The notes under the pieces were generated by a model that saw only the letters and a list, made by a program, of their open reading frames with translations, was not told the DNA's origin and made no database searches. This document shows positions 33,082 to 40,246 of a stretch of DNA of 45,685 nucleotides, in pieces. Source of the DNA: a virus; IMG/VR virus record IMGVR_UViG_3300032954_000743, positions 1-45,685 of that record, one strand, 5' to 3'. Within the stretch, counting starts at the first letter, position 1. The number at the start of each line of letters is the position of its first letter. The translations under genes and the position numbers were made by a program.

Positions 33082-33368
33082 GGGACAGGGGCCTCCCTCC
33101 CTTTCTCAACTGCGTCAATGAGGGAGTTGCGGGCCGCGTCCAGCATCTTCACGACCGCAGGCGGCATCGTGGAGTCAATTTGGCCGATCCGTTCCTCGGT
33201 GCCCGCGAACCTCACCGCCCAGAACGTCCAGCGGCCCGTCTCGACGCCCCGGCTCAACTCCACGATCAGGTCGCCCACGATCAGGTCGTAGTCCTCGCCG
33301 TCTTCGCCTCGGGCAACCATTTTCCAGTCGCCCGAAAGAAAAGAAGAAGTCTTCTCCCGCTCTCCCAT
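33078..33368 (-). CDS. Hypothetical protein (96 aa)
   Basis: The ATG at 33368 follows AAGGAG with a 5-nt gap. An in-frame TTG at 33395 lies inside a short copy of the MTase-flanking repeat and has no ribosome binding site. The N-terminus KTSSFLSGDWKM resembles the methyltransferase N-terminus (SSSFLLEGD) at both DNA and protein level. The rest is a small alpha/beta protein (YDLIVGDLIVELSRG, WTFWAVRFAG). Confidence 0.55.
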   Translation of the reverse strand: MGEREKTSSFLSGDWKMVARGEDGEDYDLIVGDLIVELSRGVETGRWTFWAVRFAGTEERIGQIDSTMPPAVVKMLDAARNSLIDAVEKGREAPVP

Positions 33369-33400
33369 TCTGTCTCCTTGGTCGTGGTCACTCAACGGGG

Positions 33401-33619
33401 TCACGGGCGGGCCTTCCGCCACGCGCTCTCCTTGATGTACTTCAAGGCATTGAGGGACCAGCGGGCGATGATGAGCCGGTTGATCGTCCCCCAATCCACC
33501 TCGTCCGCGCAGTCCCGAATCCCGAACGCGTAGGTGAGCGCAACGTCGTCTCGGGTCAAGCGCGGATCAGCGATCTCCCGTTCGAGCGTGCCCTGAACAT
33601 CAACCATCGTTACTCGCAT
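33401..33619 (-). CDS. Small hypothetical protein (72 aa)
   Basis: The ATG follows AGGAGGCGAGACA. It contains LTRDDVALTYAFGIRDCADE and a helical C-terminus (LIIARWSLNALKYIKESAWR). It lies between two copies of the TGGTCACTCAACGGG repeat. Function unknown. Confidence 0.55.
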   Translation of the reverse strand: MRVTMVDVQGTLEREIADPRLTRDDVALTYAFGIRDCADEVDWGTINRLIIARWSLNALKYIKESAWRKARP

Positions 33620-33630
33620 TGTCTCGCCTC

Positions 33631-33664
33631 CTGGTCACTCAACGGGGAACCCCCAAAGAAGAAG
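33631..33664. repeat. 34-bp direct repeat, copy A (right end of MTase module)
   Basis: CTGGTCACTCAACGGG plus AACCCCCAAAGAAGAAG occurs here and at 34623-34656 with one mismatch. On the leftward strand this copy encodes the last residues of the methyltransferase (SSLGVPR) and its TGA. The core TGGTCACTCAACGGGG occurs a third time at 33385-33400. Confidence 0.8.
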
Positions 33665-34634
33665 CGTGAGCGTCGAACATCGAAGGTGTCACGCCCGTCA
33701 AGCGCCGTTCAGCGAGCGCGATGTAGTCCGGGTTGAGCTCGATCCCGATGCCGCGCCGGCCGTTCGCCTCGGCCACCTGCAACGTGGTCCCCGAGCCTGC
33801 GAATGGGTCAAGCACCGTCCCGCCTCTCGGGCAGCCTGCGAGCACCATCGGCTCGATCAGCTTCGGCGGGAACGTGGCGAAGTGCGCGTCGGGGTAGGGC
33901 TGGGTGGCTACAGTCCAGACGCTGCGCTTGTTACGGCCTGCGCCGTTTCTACCCTCAGCCGTGCGAATCCCCGCGTGGGGCCCGACGAGGCCGTTGGACG
34001 GCTCTAGGGAGGCTTCTAGGTGGACCGTGCGCGGATGATCGGTGCCAAGGTCGGGTTCCCTGATCGCCTCGCTGTCGTAGTAGTACGACCGGCTCTTGCT
34101 CAACAAGAACACCTGCTCGTGCGCCTTCGTCGGCCGGTCCGTCACACTCTCAGGCATCGGGTTCGGCTTCGCCCAAATAATCTCCGAGCGCAGATACCAG
34201 CCGTCGGCACGGAGGGCGAACGCGACCATCCACGGGATGCCGAGAAGATTCTTGTCCTTGAGGCCCGTGCCCTTCTTCGCGTACTTGATCCGATCCCCGT
34301 TATTGCTGCGCGACTGCTTCGGCCAACGCTCCGGGTCGCGGCTGCCGTTGCCGCCGCCGGCGTAGGAGTCCCCGAGGTTCAGCCAGAGCGTCCCGTCGTC
34401 CCGCAACACCCGTTTGACCTCTGCGAACACGCCGACCAGCCGCGCCACGTACTCGTCAGGGGTCGCCTCCAAGCCGATCTGGCCCTCCTGCCCATAGTCC
34501 CGCAGTCCGAAGTACGGTGGCGAGGTTATGCAGCAATTCACCGCGCCGGCGTCCATCTCGGAGAGCCGTGCGAGCGCATCGCCCTCCAAAAGAAAAGAAG
34601 AAGAAATCCCCGCCTTTGTCCCCTGGTCACTCAA
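33639..34634 (-). CDS. Beta-class DNA methyltransferase (N4-cytosine or N6-adenine), 331 aa
   Basis: Catalytic motif IV TSPPY (37-41) precedes the SAM-binding motif I DPFAGSGTT (276-284), the beta-class order. GWYLRSEIIWAKPNPMP and TDRPTKAHEQVFLLSKS are also typical. No restriction gene is adjacent, so it probably protects phage DNA or marks it. The start is uncertain: TTG at 34634 lies in repeat copy B; ATT or TTG codons further in are alternatives. Confidence 0.88.
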   Translation of the reverse strand: MSDQGTKAGISSSFLLEGDALARLSEMDAGAVNCCITSPPYFGLRDYGQEGQIGLEATPDEYVARLVGVFAEVKRVLRDDGTLWLNLGDSYAGGGNGSRDPERWPKQSRSNNGDRIKYAKKGTGLKDKNLLGIPWMVAFALRADGWYLRSEIIWAKPNPMPESVTDRPTKAHEQVFLLSKSRSYYYDSEAIREPDLGTDHPRTVHLEASLEPSNGLVGPHAGIRTAEGRNGAGRNKRSVWTVATQPYPDAHFATFPPKLIEPMVLAGCPRGGTVLDPFAGSGTTLQVAEANGRRGIGIELNPDYIALAERRLTGVTPSMFDAHASSLGVPR

Positions 34635-34656
34635 CGGGAAACCCCCAAAGAAGAAG
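34623..34656. repeat. 34-bp direct repeat, copy B (left end of MTase module)
   Basis: This copy matches 33631-33664 except for one base. On the leftward strand it carries the likely TTG start of the methyltransferase and also ends a short frame (MSGERVRISSSLGVSR) whose last residues mimic the methyltransferase C-terminus. The two copies bracket the gene at 992-bp spacing. Confidence 0.8.
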
Positions 34657-34677
34657 AAATCCTCACCCGTTCCCCGC

Positions 34678-34914
34678 TCACGACTGCAACCCTCTGCACT
34701 CAGGAGAAGAAGACTCTGAGGAGGAGCCACGCTGGCGAAAGTCAGCGGGCGAGTCAAGCGAAAGCGGCTGCCGATCCCCGGGTTGCACGTCGAAGCACTC
34801 CTGGCAGTAAAGGGCGTGCTCGACAAGCCACTCGCTCCACATGCGGCCTTCAGCGTCGTTGAGCGCACGCCGCGGACGTTCTTCGCAGCCGATGCACATC
34901 TCCTCGCCGCTCAC
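34678..34914 (-). CDS. Two-CxxC small protein (78 aa)
   Basis: GTG at 34914 follows GGAGG and overlaps the HNH stop (GTGA). CIGC and CQEC, about 28 residues apart, probably bind zinc. The C-terminus is Ser/Arg-rich and disordered. It lies between the HNH and methyltransferase genes. Function unknown. Confidence 0.55.
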   Translation of the reverse strand: MSGEEMCIGCEERPRRALNDAEGRMWSEWLVEHALYCQECFDVQPGDRQPLSLDSPADFRQRGSSSESSSPECRGLQS

Positions 34915-35402
34915 GTCCCGCCTCCGCACGAATGCAACGCTGTGCACGTTGTCGCAGCCTCGTTGGTAGTTGGGGAAGGCTCTGAGGGAAGCCGAGCGGC
35001 GCGGCGGCAAACACGACATCCACGCCTCCCATCGGGATAGAAGTAGGTATTACTCTCGTTGTAGGGGTGCCCGCGCTTGCAATGCGTCTTGCGAGCATGT
35101 TTCGCGGCGGGACCGTTTCCCCGCAGGGTATTCTCACGCTGCGTTACGGCCTCTAAATGCACTGGATTGACGCAGAGGGTGTTGCGGCAGAGATGGTCCA
35201 ACGTTAGCCCCTCGGGGATAGATCCGTGGAATTGTTCGTAGGCAAAGCGATGTGCACGAACTACCAGCCCAGTCCTCACGTAGAACTGCCCATAACCCCC
35301 ATCTCGCGGGGGAGATGTCCAGAGCCAGCACTGCCCAAGGTACGGCGAAGGGAGCGGACCAGACTTGCTCACCTTGGTCCAGAACCTCTCTGCGATCTCC
35401 AT
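34911..35402 (-). CDS. HNH endonuclease (163 aa)
   Basis: The ATG at 35402 is set by the promoter 6 nt upstream. The domain order is CWLWTSPP with YGQFYV, then RAHRFAYEQFHGSIPEGLTL, DHLCRNTLCVNPVHLEAVT and a C-terminal zinc region (CKRGHPYNE, GCRVCRRA). It is a typical free-standing phage HNH endonuclease. It is the first gene of the leftward operon, so its promoter may drive the methyltransferase as well. Confidence 0.85.
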   Translation of the reverse strand: MEIAERFWTKVSKSGPLPSPYLGQCWLWTSPPRDGGYGQFYVRTGLVVRAHRFAYEQFHGSIPEGLTLDHLCRNTLCVNPVHLEAVTQRENTLRGNGPAAKHARKTHCKRGHPYNESNTYFYPDGRRGCRVCRRAARLPSEPSPTTNEAATTCTALHSCGGGT

Positions 35403-35437
35403 AACCCCATTATGACCAGTAATCCCCTTGGTGTCAA
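35403..35437 (-). promoter_or_regulatory. Near-consensus promoter, leaderless for the HNH gene
   Basis: Read leftward there is TTGACA (35437-35432), a 17-nt spacer, CATAAT (35414-35409), 6 nt, then the ATG at 35402. It is the strongest sigma-70-like match in the window and the only clear promoter for the whole leftward operon. Confidence 0.8.
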
Positions 35438-35729
35438 GGCTTGGCTGCGCCCTCCGTCTCACTCCGCGCAGCTAGGAGCCCATCGCTTGGGCTTGCGCCC
35501 GTCAGCTTCCCCCCGGCTGGCGGGCGCTTTGTCGTTCAGGAGAGGAAACCCGGGGCGCTTCCCAAAGAATCTCGAACGCGGGAAGCCCAGCTTCGGGCGG
35601 CTGGCCGATCGATCATCCTCTCGCCCCGGGTAGGGCCATGATACGCTCCCCGCTCCCGCATAGCAAGCGGATGACGCCCGCCGAAGCATCCCAAACGGGC
35701 GTGGCCGGCCTCCGTCATGGCGCGGGGGC
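35438..35729. other. Intergenic region between divergent units
   Basis: No gene is clear in this stretch. It holds a strong hairpin (35495-35527), a 7-bp stem ACGCCCG/CGGGCGT with a 15-nt loop (about 35672-35700) and the palindrome GGCCGGCC. A 39-codon frame begins at ATG 35717 (MARGLSEEEVSLDPF) with no ribosome binding site; its internal TTG at 35750 follows GAGGAGG. Confidence 0.4.
35495..35530 (+). terminator. Strong GC hairpin followed by TTT
   Basis: GCGCCCGTCAGC pairs with GCTGGCGGGCGC over 12 bp with one G-T pair, then TTTGTCG. No rightward gene lies upstream. It could insulate the divergent units or be part of a structured leader RNA. Confidence 0.5.
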
Positions 35730-35921
35730 TAAGCGAAGAGGAGGTCTCGTTGGATCCTTTCTACCGCTCTGACAATCGCCGTCCTTGGGTTCGGCGTACA
35801 CGCACCAAAGCACCATCACGCAGGACGCTGTTCTAGGCTCCACGGGGACGCACATTGGGGATGCGTCCACCGATGGCACCCAAAGCGCGTAGAAGCGCCG
35901 CAAGGGACCTCTGAAGCCCTT

Positions 35922-36179
35922 GTGAGCTGGTATGACGACGCGGGGACGACAGCCTCGGGGCGTCACGCGGCCTATGGGTTCGCTACCTGCGGCTCCGGTG
36001 GGGGGCCGTGTCTCCCGTTTGGGACGAAGATCCGGTTCTGTTTCCGTGGGTGTGTGGTGGCGGAAGCAGTCGATCATGGGCCATATGTCGCTGGCCGCTG
36101 GTTTGACCTCGGAGCCTCGACCGCTCATGCGATCGGGTTCGATGGGGTTGACAGAGTGCGGTGGAGCATCGTAGGCTAG
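35922..36179 (+). CDS. RlpA-like double-psi beta-barrel protein
   Basis: The sequence SWYDDAGTTASGRHAAYGFA, LPFGTKIRFCFRG and EAVDHGPYVAGRWFDLGAST matches the RlpA / double-psi beta-barrel pattern (G-x-x-T-A-S-G, LP-x-G-T, V-D-x-G-P-Y-x-x-G-R-x-x-DL). The GTG at 35922 is the first canonical start, but the frame is open back to 35733 and encodes KRRSRWILSTALTIAVLGFG ending VHA, a typical signal peptide. The true product is therefore probably secreted and up to about 149 aa long. It may act on or bind peptidoglycan. Confidence 0.75.
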   Translation: MSWYDDAGTTASGRHAAYGFATCGSGGGPCLPFGTKIRFCFRGCVVAEAVDHGPYVAGRWFDLGASTAHAIGFDGVDRVRWSIVG

Positions 36180-36227
36180 TCCTGCTCCATATCGCATCCC
36201 TCCCCTTGCCACGGGCAGTGGCAGCCG

Positions 36228-36261
36228 ACCCTCGGAGTCCTCCAGCTCCGGGGGTCTTTTT
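36228..36261 (+). terminator. Strong rho-independent terminator after the RlpA-like gene
   Basis: An 11-bp stem GACCCTCGGAG/CTCCGGGGGTC with one G-T pair and a 7-nt loop is followed by TTTTTA. It separates the RlpA-like gene from the early operon promoter. Confidence 0.9.
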
Positions 36262-36274
36262 ACGTTCAGGACCC

Positions 36275-36310
36275 TTGCATCTGTCATAACGGAGTAGTAG
36301 GGTCTATTCC
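36275..36310 (+). promoter_or_regulatory. Early operon promoter, leaderless arrangement
   Basis: TTGCAT (36275-36280), a 17-nt spacer and TAGGGT (36298-36303) end 7 nt before the ATG at 36311. There is no strong ribosome binding site before that ATG. The match is moderate but the spacing equals that of the HNH gene promoters. Confidence 0.5.
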
Positions 36311-36979
36311 ATGACAGACAAAGACGCTCCAAACACGCTGCTGACATCGCTGTTGAACGTCCAGAAGGCCCTCGGGGACCTGAAGCTAGGGCGAGACGCC
36401 GAAGGACAGATCCAGAGCCGTAGCTACAAATACCTGACCTTGGAGAAGATCCATGAGAAGGTGCTGCCGATCCTCTCCTCCTACGGCTTGTGCTGGGTCA
36501 CAATCCCGACAGGCTCTGAGGAGGCGCCCGGGCTTCGCTATCGGCTGATCCATGCAGCTTCAGGAGAAGACATTGGCGGCGTGATGCCGATCTTCCTCGG
36601 CGCTGATCGTACCAGCAAGGCGTACGGCTCCGCGCTCTCCTATGCGGCTCGTTACGCGATCATGCGAATCCTGGGGATCGCCCCTGCCGGGGAAGATGAC
36701 GACGGTGAGGCCGCCAGCAAGCCGTCTAAGGCCCCTGTAAGGCCGTCTAAGCCCCTAGCGCCCATCGTGCCACCCAAGGAAGGCGATGCCTTCCCCACCG
36801 TGGTCAAGGAGGATAACCCCGACAGGCTCCTAGGGGACGAAGAGAAGGCTCTTGTCCAGAAGGCGATCAGGGAGCGCAAACAGCCCGAAGCCCTGATCCT
36901 TGCGTCGGTGGGCGCTGAGAGCCTTGATGATCTGACGGTGGCTCAGGGGCGGGATCTGTTTAGGAGGCTGAACGGATGA
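36311..36979 (+). CDS. erf: ERF-family single-strand annealing protein (222 aa)
   Basis: The core order YKYLTLEKIHEKVLPILSSY, then GLCWVTIP, LRYRLIHAASGEDIGG and YGSALSYAARYAIMRILGI defines the ERF superfamily of phage recombinases. These anneal complementary single strands during recombination. The C-terminal 90 residues include a Lys/Pro linker and a small helical domain. The next gene (exonuclease) overlaps its stop, forming a classical annealase-exonuclease pair. Confidence 0.88.
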   Translation: MTDKDAPNTLLTSLLNVQKALGDLKLGRDAEGQIQSRSYKYLTLEKIHEKVLPILSSYGLCWVTIPTGSEEAPGLRYRLIHAASGEDIGGVMPIFLGADRTSKAYGSALSYAARYAIMRILGIAPAGEDDDGEAASKPSKAPVRPSKPLAPIVPPKEGDAFPTVVKEDNPDRLLGDEEKALVQKAIRERKQPEALILASVGAESLDDLTVAQGRDLFRRLNG

Positions 36980-37755
36980 GCGCAACCACGGATTCAGAAC
37001 TCCAGCTTTACGAGGGCTTCACGGTCGAATACAGGGACGCGTCGCACAGGTATTGGCTGCTTGAGGGCGATGATGGACGCCGCGCTGTCCCCTCAGTGAC
37101 CACGATCCTCGGGATCCTCGACAAGCCCGCCCTAAGGCGCTGGCAGGGCAACCTCGACGCTGCCGCGGTCCTCACGCTCGAGCGGGAAGGGAAGCTTCAG
37201 GGCGTTGACCCGGATGGTGCCGCCCAGATCGCCCGGGAACGCGGACTAGGTGCAGAGGCCCGCAGGGATGCGGCAGGAACCCGCGGAACGGCCATCCACG
37301 ACGCCCTAGAGGCCTATTGCACCGAGGGAAAGGTCCCGGCCCTCGCGGACTTCCCTGAGGACCACAAGGGCTATGTACAGGGCCTCTGCGCATGGCTCTC
37401 AGACGCGAGGCCTGAGCCGCTCATTGTGGAGCGCATCGTGGGCAGCCCAAGGTACGGTTTCGCGGGGCGTTTGGACCTAATCGCGATGGTGGGTGGGAAG
37501 CGGCTGTGTTGTGACCTCAAGACGAACCGCTCTGGCTACTACCCGGAAAGCCACGCGCAGATCGCCGGCTATCGCCTGACGTTCCCTGAGTGCGGGATTG
37601 AGGATGTGGATGGCGGGATGATCGTCCAGGTGGCCGCAGACGGCTCCTACGAGACCGTGGAAGCTGTCGCGGGTCCTGATGCCTTCCTGAGTGTCCTTGG
37701 GTGCTACAGGGCGGTGCAGGACGTGAAAAAGGCTCTGAAGGAGGCTAGGCGGTGA
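36976..37755 (+). CDS. PD-(D/E)XK exonuclease (259 aa)
   Basis: Motifs are VPSVTTILGILDKPAL, GTAIHDALE (104-112), GRLDLIA with Asp167, CDLKTN (Asp180, Lys182) and HAQIAGYRL (Gln195), as in Cas4/RecB-type phage exonucleases. It would resect double-strand ends to give substrate to the ERF protein. ATG overlaps the erf stop (ATGA). Confidence 0.85.
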   Translation: MSATTDSELQLYEGFTVEYRDASHRYWLLEGDDGRRAVPSVTTILGILDKPALRRWQGNLDAAAVLTLEREGKLQGVDPDGAAQIARERGLGAEARRDAAGTRGTAIHDALEAYCTEGKVPALADFPEDHKGYVQGLCAWLSDARPEPLIVERIVGSPRYGFAGRLDLIAMVGGKRLCCDLKTNRSGYYPESHAQIAGYRLTFPECGIEDVDGGMIVQVAADGSYETVEAVAGPDAFLSVLGCYRAVQDVKKALKEARR

Positions 37756-38006
37756 ACAGGCTGCGCGTTCCGGCGCTTTTGGGCGGCGAGGCACATGGCA
37801 TGAGGATGGACTGGCCTGATCCTTGGCCGCTCAACTACCAGCCTGCGAAAGAACACGAACAGACCTACACGCTGTTTATAGCGCACGATCCGAAGCGTGG
37901 CTGGATTGAGTTCTTTGCGCTGGATGGAGCTACGGACGCCATGCGCGAGGGCTGGCTGGATTCTTGGCTTCGTGAGAATCCAGATTGGGGTGTCTCCAAT
38001 GACTGA
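37752..38006 (+). CDS. Hypothetical protein (84 aa)
   Basis: GTG overlaps the exonuclease stop (GTGA). The protein has WPDPWPLNYQPAKEHEQTYT and WIEFFALDGATDAMREGWLD. It is likely a small alpha/beta protein. No family is recognised. Confidence 0.6.
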   Translation: MNRLRVPALLGGEAHGMRMDWPDPWPLNYQPAKEHEQTYTLFIAHDPKRGWIEFFALDGATDAMREGWLDSWLRENPDWGVSND

Positions 38007-38310
38007 CCCCGGCTCCCTCACCGTGAAGCTCGAAGGGATCGAGAACGATCTTGCGGAGCGCCAGAACCGCTATGAGGAAGCCGCCGCCGCCTGGTTCAAG
38101 CTGGTCCCAAGGATCGAGAAGAACCTAGCGATAGCGTACCGGGAAGCACCTGGTGGCCCTACGGACAAAAAGGAAGCCGCGAAGGCCCTGAGGGAGATTG
38201 AAGGTGCTGAGGAGAAGGCTGCGTATGAGGCGCTGCGGGTGGTCGTGAAGGTGCTGGAACAGCGCAGCATGATTCTGATGGCTTTGCTAAAGTCACAAGG
38301 ACACGTATGA
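37999..38310 (+). CDS. Helical hypothetical protein (103 aa)
   Basis: The ATG overlaps the previous gene by 8 nt. The sequence is almost all helix with coiled-coil character (LTVKLEGIENDLAERQNRYE, EAAKALREIEGAEEKAAYEA). Similar small helical proteins accompany phage recombination genes. Its stop overlaps the next ATG. Confidence 0.6.
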   Translation: MTDPGSLTVKLEGIENDLAERQNRYEEAAAAWFKLVPRIEKNLAIAYREAPGGPTDKKEAAKALREIEGAEEKAAYEALRVVVKVLEQRSMILMALLKSQGHV

Positions 38311-38798
38311 GCTTCAAATGCGGCTACTGCGGACGTTCGTTTGAAGGCAAGCGGCGAGGTAGCTTCTCTGTGCGCTACTGCAATCGGACATGTGCTGGAA
38401 GGGCGAAGGGGCGCAGCGCGATCGGCATTGCATCAGATGGCCGGGCCTACATCAGCCTTCGGGATGGCACTCGACGGCATTGGGCTCGATGCCTCATGGA
38501 AGGCTACCTGAAGCGCGAACTAGCCCCCGATGAGATTGTCCACCACATCAACGGCGACCGCTCAGATGATCGCCTAGAGAACCTAGAAGTGTTGAGCAAG
38601 TCTGACCATACACGGCTGCACACGCTTGAGGCATGGTCGAGAGGGCCGCAAGGTCCAGCCAAGCTGACTGCCGAGCAGGTGCGCCTAATTCGCGCCTCCG
38701 ATGAAACGACAGGCGCGGTCCTTGTCCGTAGATTCGGCGTATCGGAAGCGGCCATCAGCATGATCCGCCACGAAAAGACTTGGAAGAACGTTGCCTAG
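38307..38798 (+). CDS. HNH homing endonuclease with C-terminal HTH (163 aa)
   Basis: An N-terminal zinc finger (CGYCGRSFEG, YCNRTCAG) is followed by an HNH core (DEIVHHINGDRSDDRLENLE, SDHTRLH) and a C-terminal DNA-binding segment (KLTAEQVRLIRASDETTGAV then VSEAAISMIRHEKTW). The layout is typical of intron-less phage homing endonucleases. ATGA couples it to the previous gene, and AAGGA lies 5 nt before the ATG. Confidence 0.88.
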   Translation: MSFKCGYCGRSFEGKRRGSFSVRYCNRTCAGRAKGRSAIGIASDGRAYISLRDGTRRHWARCLMEGYLKRELAPDEIVHHINGDRSDDRLENLEVLSKSDHTRLHTLEAWSRGPQGPAKLTAEQVRLIRASDETTGAVLVRRFGVSEAAISMIRHEKTWKNVA

Positions 38799-38816
38799 CT
38801 TGCTAAAGGCGCAGCG

Positions 38817-39017
38817 GTGAGAACTAAGCCCTACATGAAGAAGGTGCGGAACCTTCAGCCCCACTGCGAATGCTACATCAACGGCGAGTGGCAGCCTGTT
38901 ACCCGCGTCGTGATTGTACGTCAGTACAGCTCCGATGAGGTCACGGTGGACTACGGATATGGCTCCGACATGACCCGCCCTGGGGACTTCAAGCTGCGCT
39001 ATCGGGAGTCACGGTGA
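38817..39017 (+). CDS. Small hypothetical protein (66 aa)
   Basis: A GTG start follows AAAGGCGCAGCG. The protein is basic with strands (EWQPVTRVVIVRQYSSDEVT, FKLRYRESR) and may be a small SH3-like or OB-like fold. Two Cys (CEC) occur early. No family is recognised. Confidence 0.6.
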   Translation: MRTKPYMKKVRNLQPHCECYINGEWQPVTRVVIVRQYSSDEVTVDYGYGSDMTRPGDFKLRYRESR

Positions 39018-39298
39018 GATGCCAGATGGCCCCCCTCGATGACCGACCCTGCGAAGGACCGATCCAGAAGGCCCACTGGATCGACAAACAGACCCTGAAG
39101 CGCCGCGCTCCCAACCTCGACCTTTGGGACAGCCGCCTGTGGCGTCCTGTCTGCGAACGCCACCACAACCTTGTGGACCGCCGGCTGCTTGATGTTCCCC
39201 GTGATCTCGTCCCTGAGAGCGTCGAGGGGCTCGCTATGAGTTATGACCTCGGATGGTGGCTGGATAGGCGCTATGGCCCCCCGGTGAGATCGACGTAG
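39014..39298 (+). CDS. HNH-like zinc nuclease-type protein (94 aa)
   Basis: A GTG start (at 39014) overlaps the previous TGA. It has C-x-x-P-x-x-KAHWIDKQTLKRR followed by DSRLWRPVCERHHNLVDRRL, matching small HNH-fold proteins with AH-x-I and C-x-x-HH motifs. Few Cys are present, so metal binding may rely on His. It could be a recombination nuclease or a degenerated HNH. Confidence 0.6.
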   Translation: MRCQMAPLDDRPCEGPIQKAHWIDKQTLKRRAPNLDLWDSRLWRPVCERHHNLVDRRLLDVPRDLVPESVEGLAMSYDLGWWLDRRYGPPVRST

Positions 39299-39312
39299 CG
39301 CCATTCAGGGAG

Positions 39313-39549
39313 ATGGCGGAACGCCGCATCTCCGAAGGCGAGACATGGACAAGTATGTGCCGTCGCATTGGATGGCAGGACCCGGGTAGAAATAAGGCCG
39401 CTATAACCCGCCTCAAGCGTAGGCTGGGAGTAGTCCCACAGCAGCAACGACGAACAAAACGACAGGTCGTGCAACGTCAGGTGACTTACGCGACAGCAGT
39501 CTTGCTTTGTGAGGCCCTAGAGGTCGATCCCGTGGATATGGGGCTATGA
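39313..39549 (+). CDS. Small HTH DNA-binding protein (78 aa)
   Basis: The pattern TWTSMCRRIGWQDPGRNKAA, ITRLKRRLGV and YATAVLLCEALEVDPVDMGL matches the C-terminal domain of the protein at 43365 (ARRVGYERGGRPDTLRVRRV and ALDIDPASVG). Both look like lambda-repressor/XRE-like helix-turn-helix domains. It overlaps the next gene (ATGA). Confidence 0.6.
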   Translation: MAERRISEGETWTSMCRRIGWQDPGRNKAAITRLKRRLGVVPQQQRRTKRQVVQRQVTYATAVLLCEALEVDPVDMGL

Positions 39550-40061
39550 GCGAAGCTCTCCACGCCCTTGAGTTCTGGACGGGCTGGCACCGGGACACGA
39601 TCCCGCTCTGGGTCGATGGGCACCGAGGGGAAGTGCGGCGGCTCCCCCGAAACCTTCCAGCCTCAAGGGAGCTCGCCACCGGAGTCCGAAGCCCGATCGT
39701 CAGCATCCTATGGGCCTGGGTCAACTCTGGCAAGCAGCTCGAGCGGGCCCGCAGGTTCAACCCCGCGCCTTCGCTGGTTCTCCAGCTTGGCCGCACCCTC
39801 GAGCGGTTCCTGCTCTGGCCCCTCGAGGAACCCGCCCTTGACCTGTCGGTGGAGGCGGCCAACAGGCGCATCAGCTACGCCCTGAGAGCCCCATACACGC
39901 GCTCTACGGTGGAGGCTTTGAGGATCCCGTTGCCGGGGTCGATGGTCGGGAAGAAGCTCGTGGGATGTACGCGCTGTGAGGGCGACACGTTCGGCATTGA
40001 CGAGGTCGCGGGCGGTCTACCTGAGCCTCCTGAAAGATCATGGAGCCGCACCGCTTCATAG
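39546..40061 (+). CDS. Hypothetical protein (171 aa)
   Basis: ATG overlaps the previous TGA. It is helical and Arg-rich (FWTGWHRDTIPLWVDGHRGE, LVLQLGRTLERFLLWPLEE). One C-terminal CTRC pair may bind zinc. It could bind nucleic acid. No family is recognised. Confidence 0.6.
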   Translation: MSEALHALEFWTGWHRDTIPLWVDGHRGEVRRLPRNLPASRELATGVRSPIVSILWAWVNSGKQLERARRFNPAPSLVLQLGRTLERFLLWPLEEPALDLSVEAANRRISYALRAPYTRSTVEALRIPLPGSMVGKKLVGCTRCEGDTFGIDEVAGGLPEPPERSWSRTAS

Positions 40062-40246
40062 CCGCTCACGACCCTCGTAACCGGGACTGCATCAAGTGTG
40101 GGCGGCCACGGGAGCATGAGACGCATAAGGAAGGCTCTGAGAAGGAGCCCAAGAAAGACGAAACCCCGCCAGGGTTGACGGGGCTCGCGATGCCGTGTAT
40201 CGTTCGGCGGGAAGATTCAGATGCTCGGAAACCATACCATAATTGA
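40040..40246 (+). CDS. Small CxxC/His protein (68 aa)
   Basis: The start overlaps the end of the previous gene. HRFIAAHDPRNRDCIKCGRP followed by EHETH is a short zinc-type motif seen in small phage proteins. The remaining half is charged and probably disordered. Confidence 0.55.
   Translation: MEPHRFIAAHDPRNRDCIKCGRPREHETHKEGSEKEPKKDETPPGLTGLAMPCIVRREDSDARKPYHN

Noticed and set aside
34020-34862. Rightward frame of 280 codons opposite the methyltransferase
   Set aside because: The leftward frame has clear methyltransferase motifs (TSPPY, DPFAGSGTT); this frame is a shadow.
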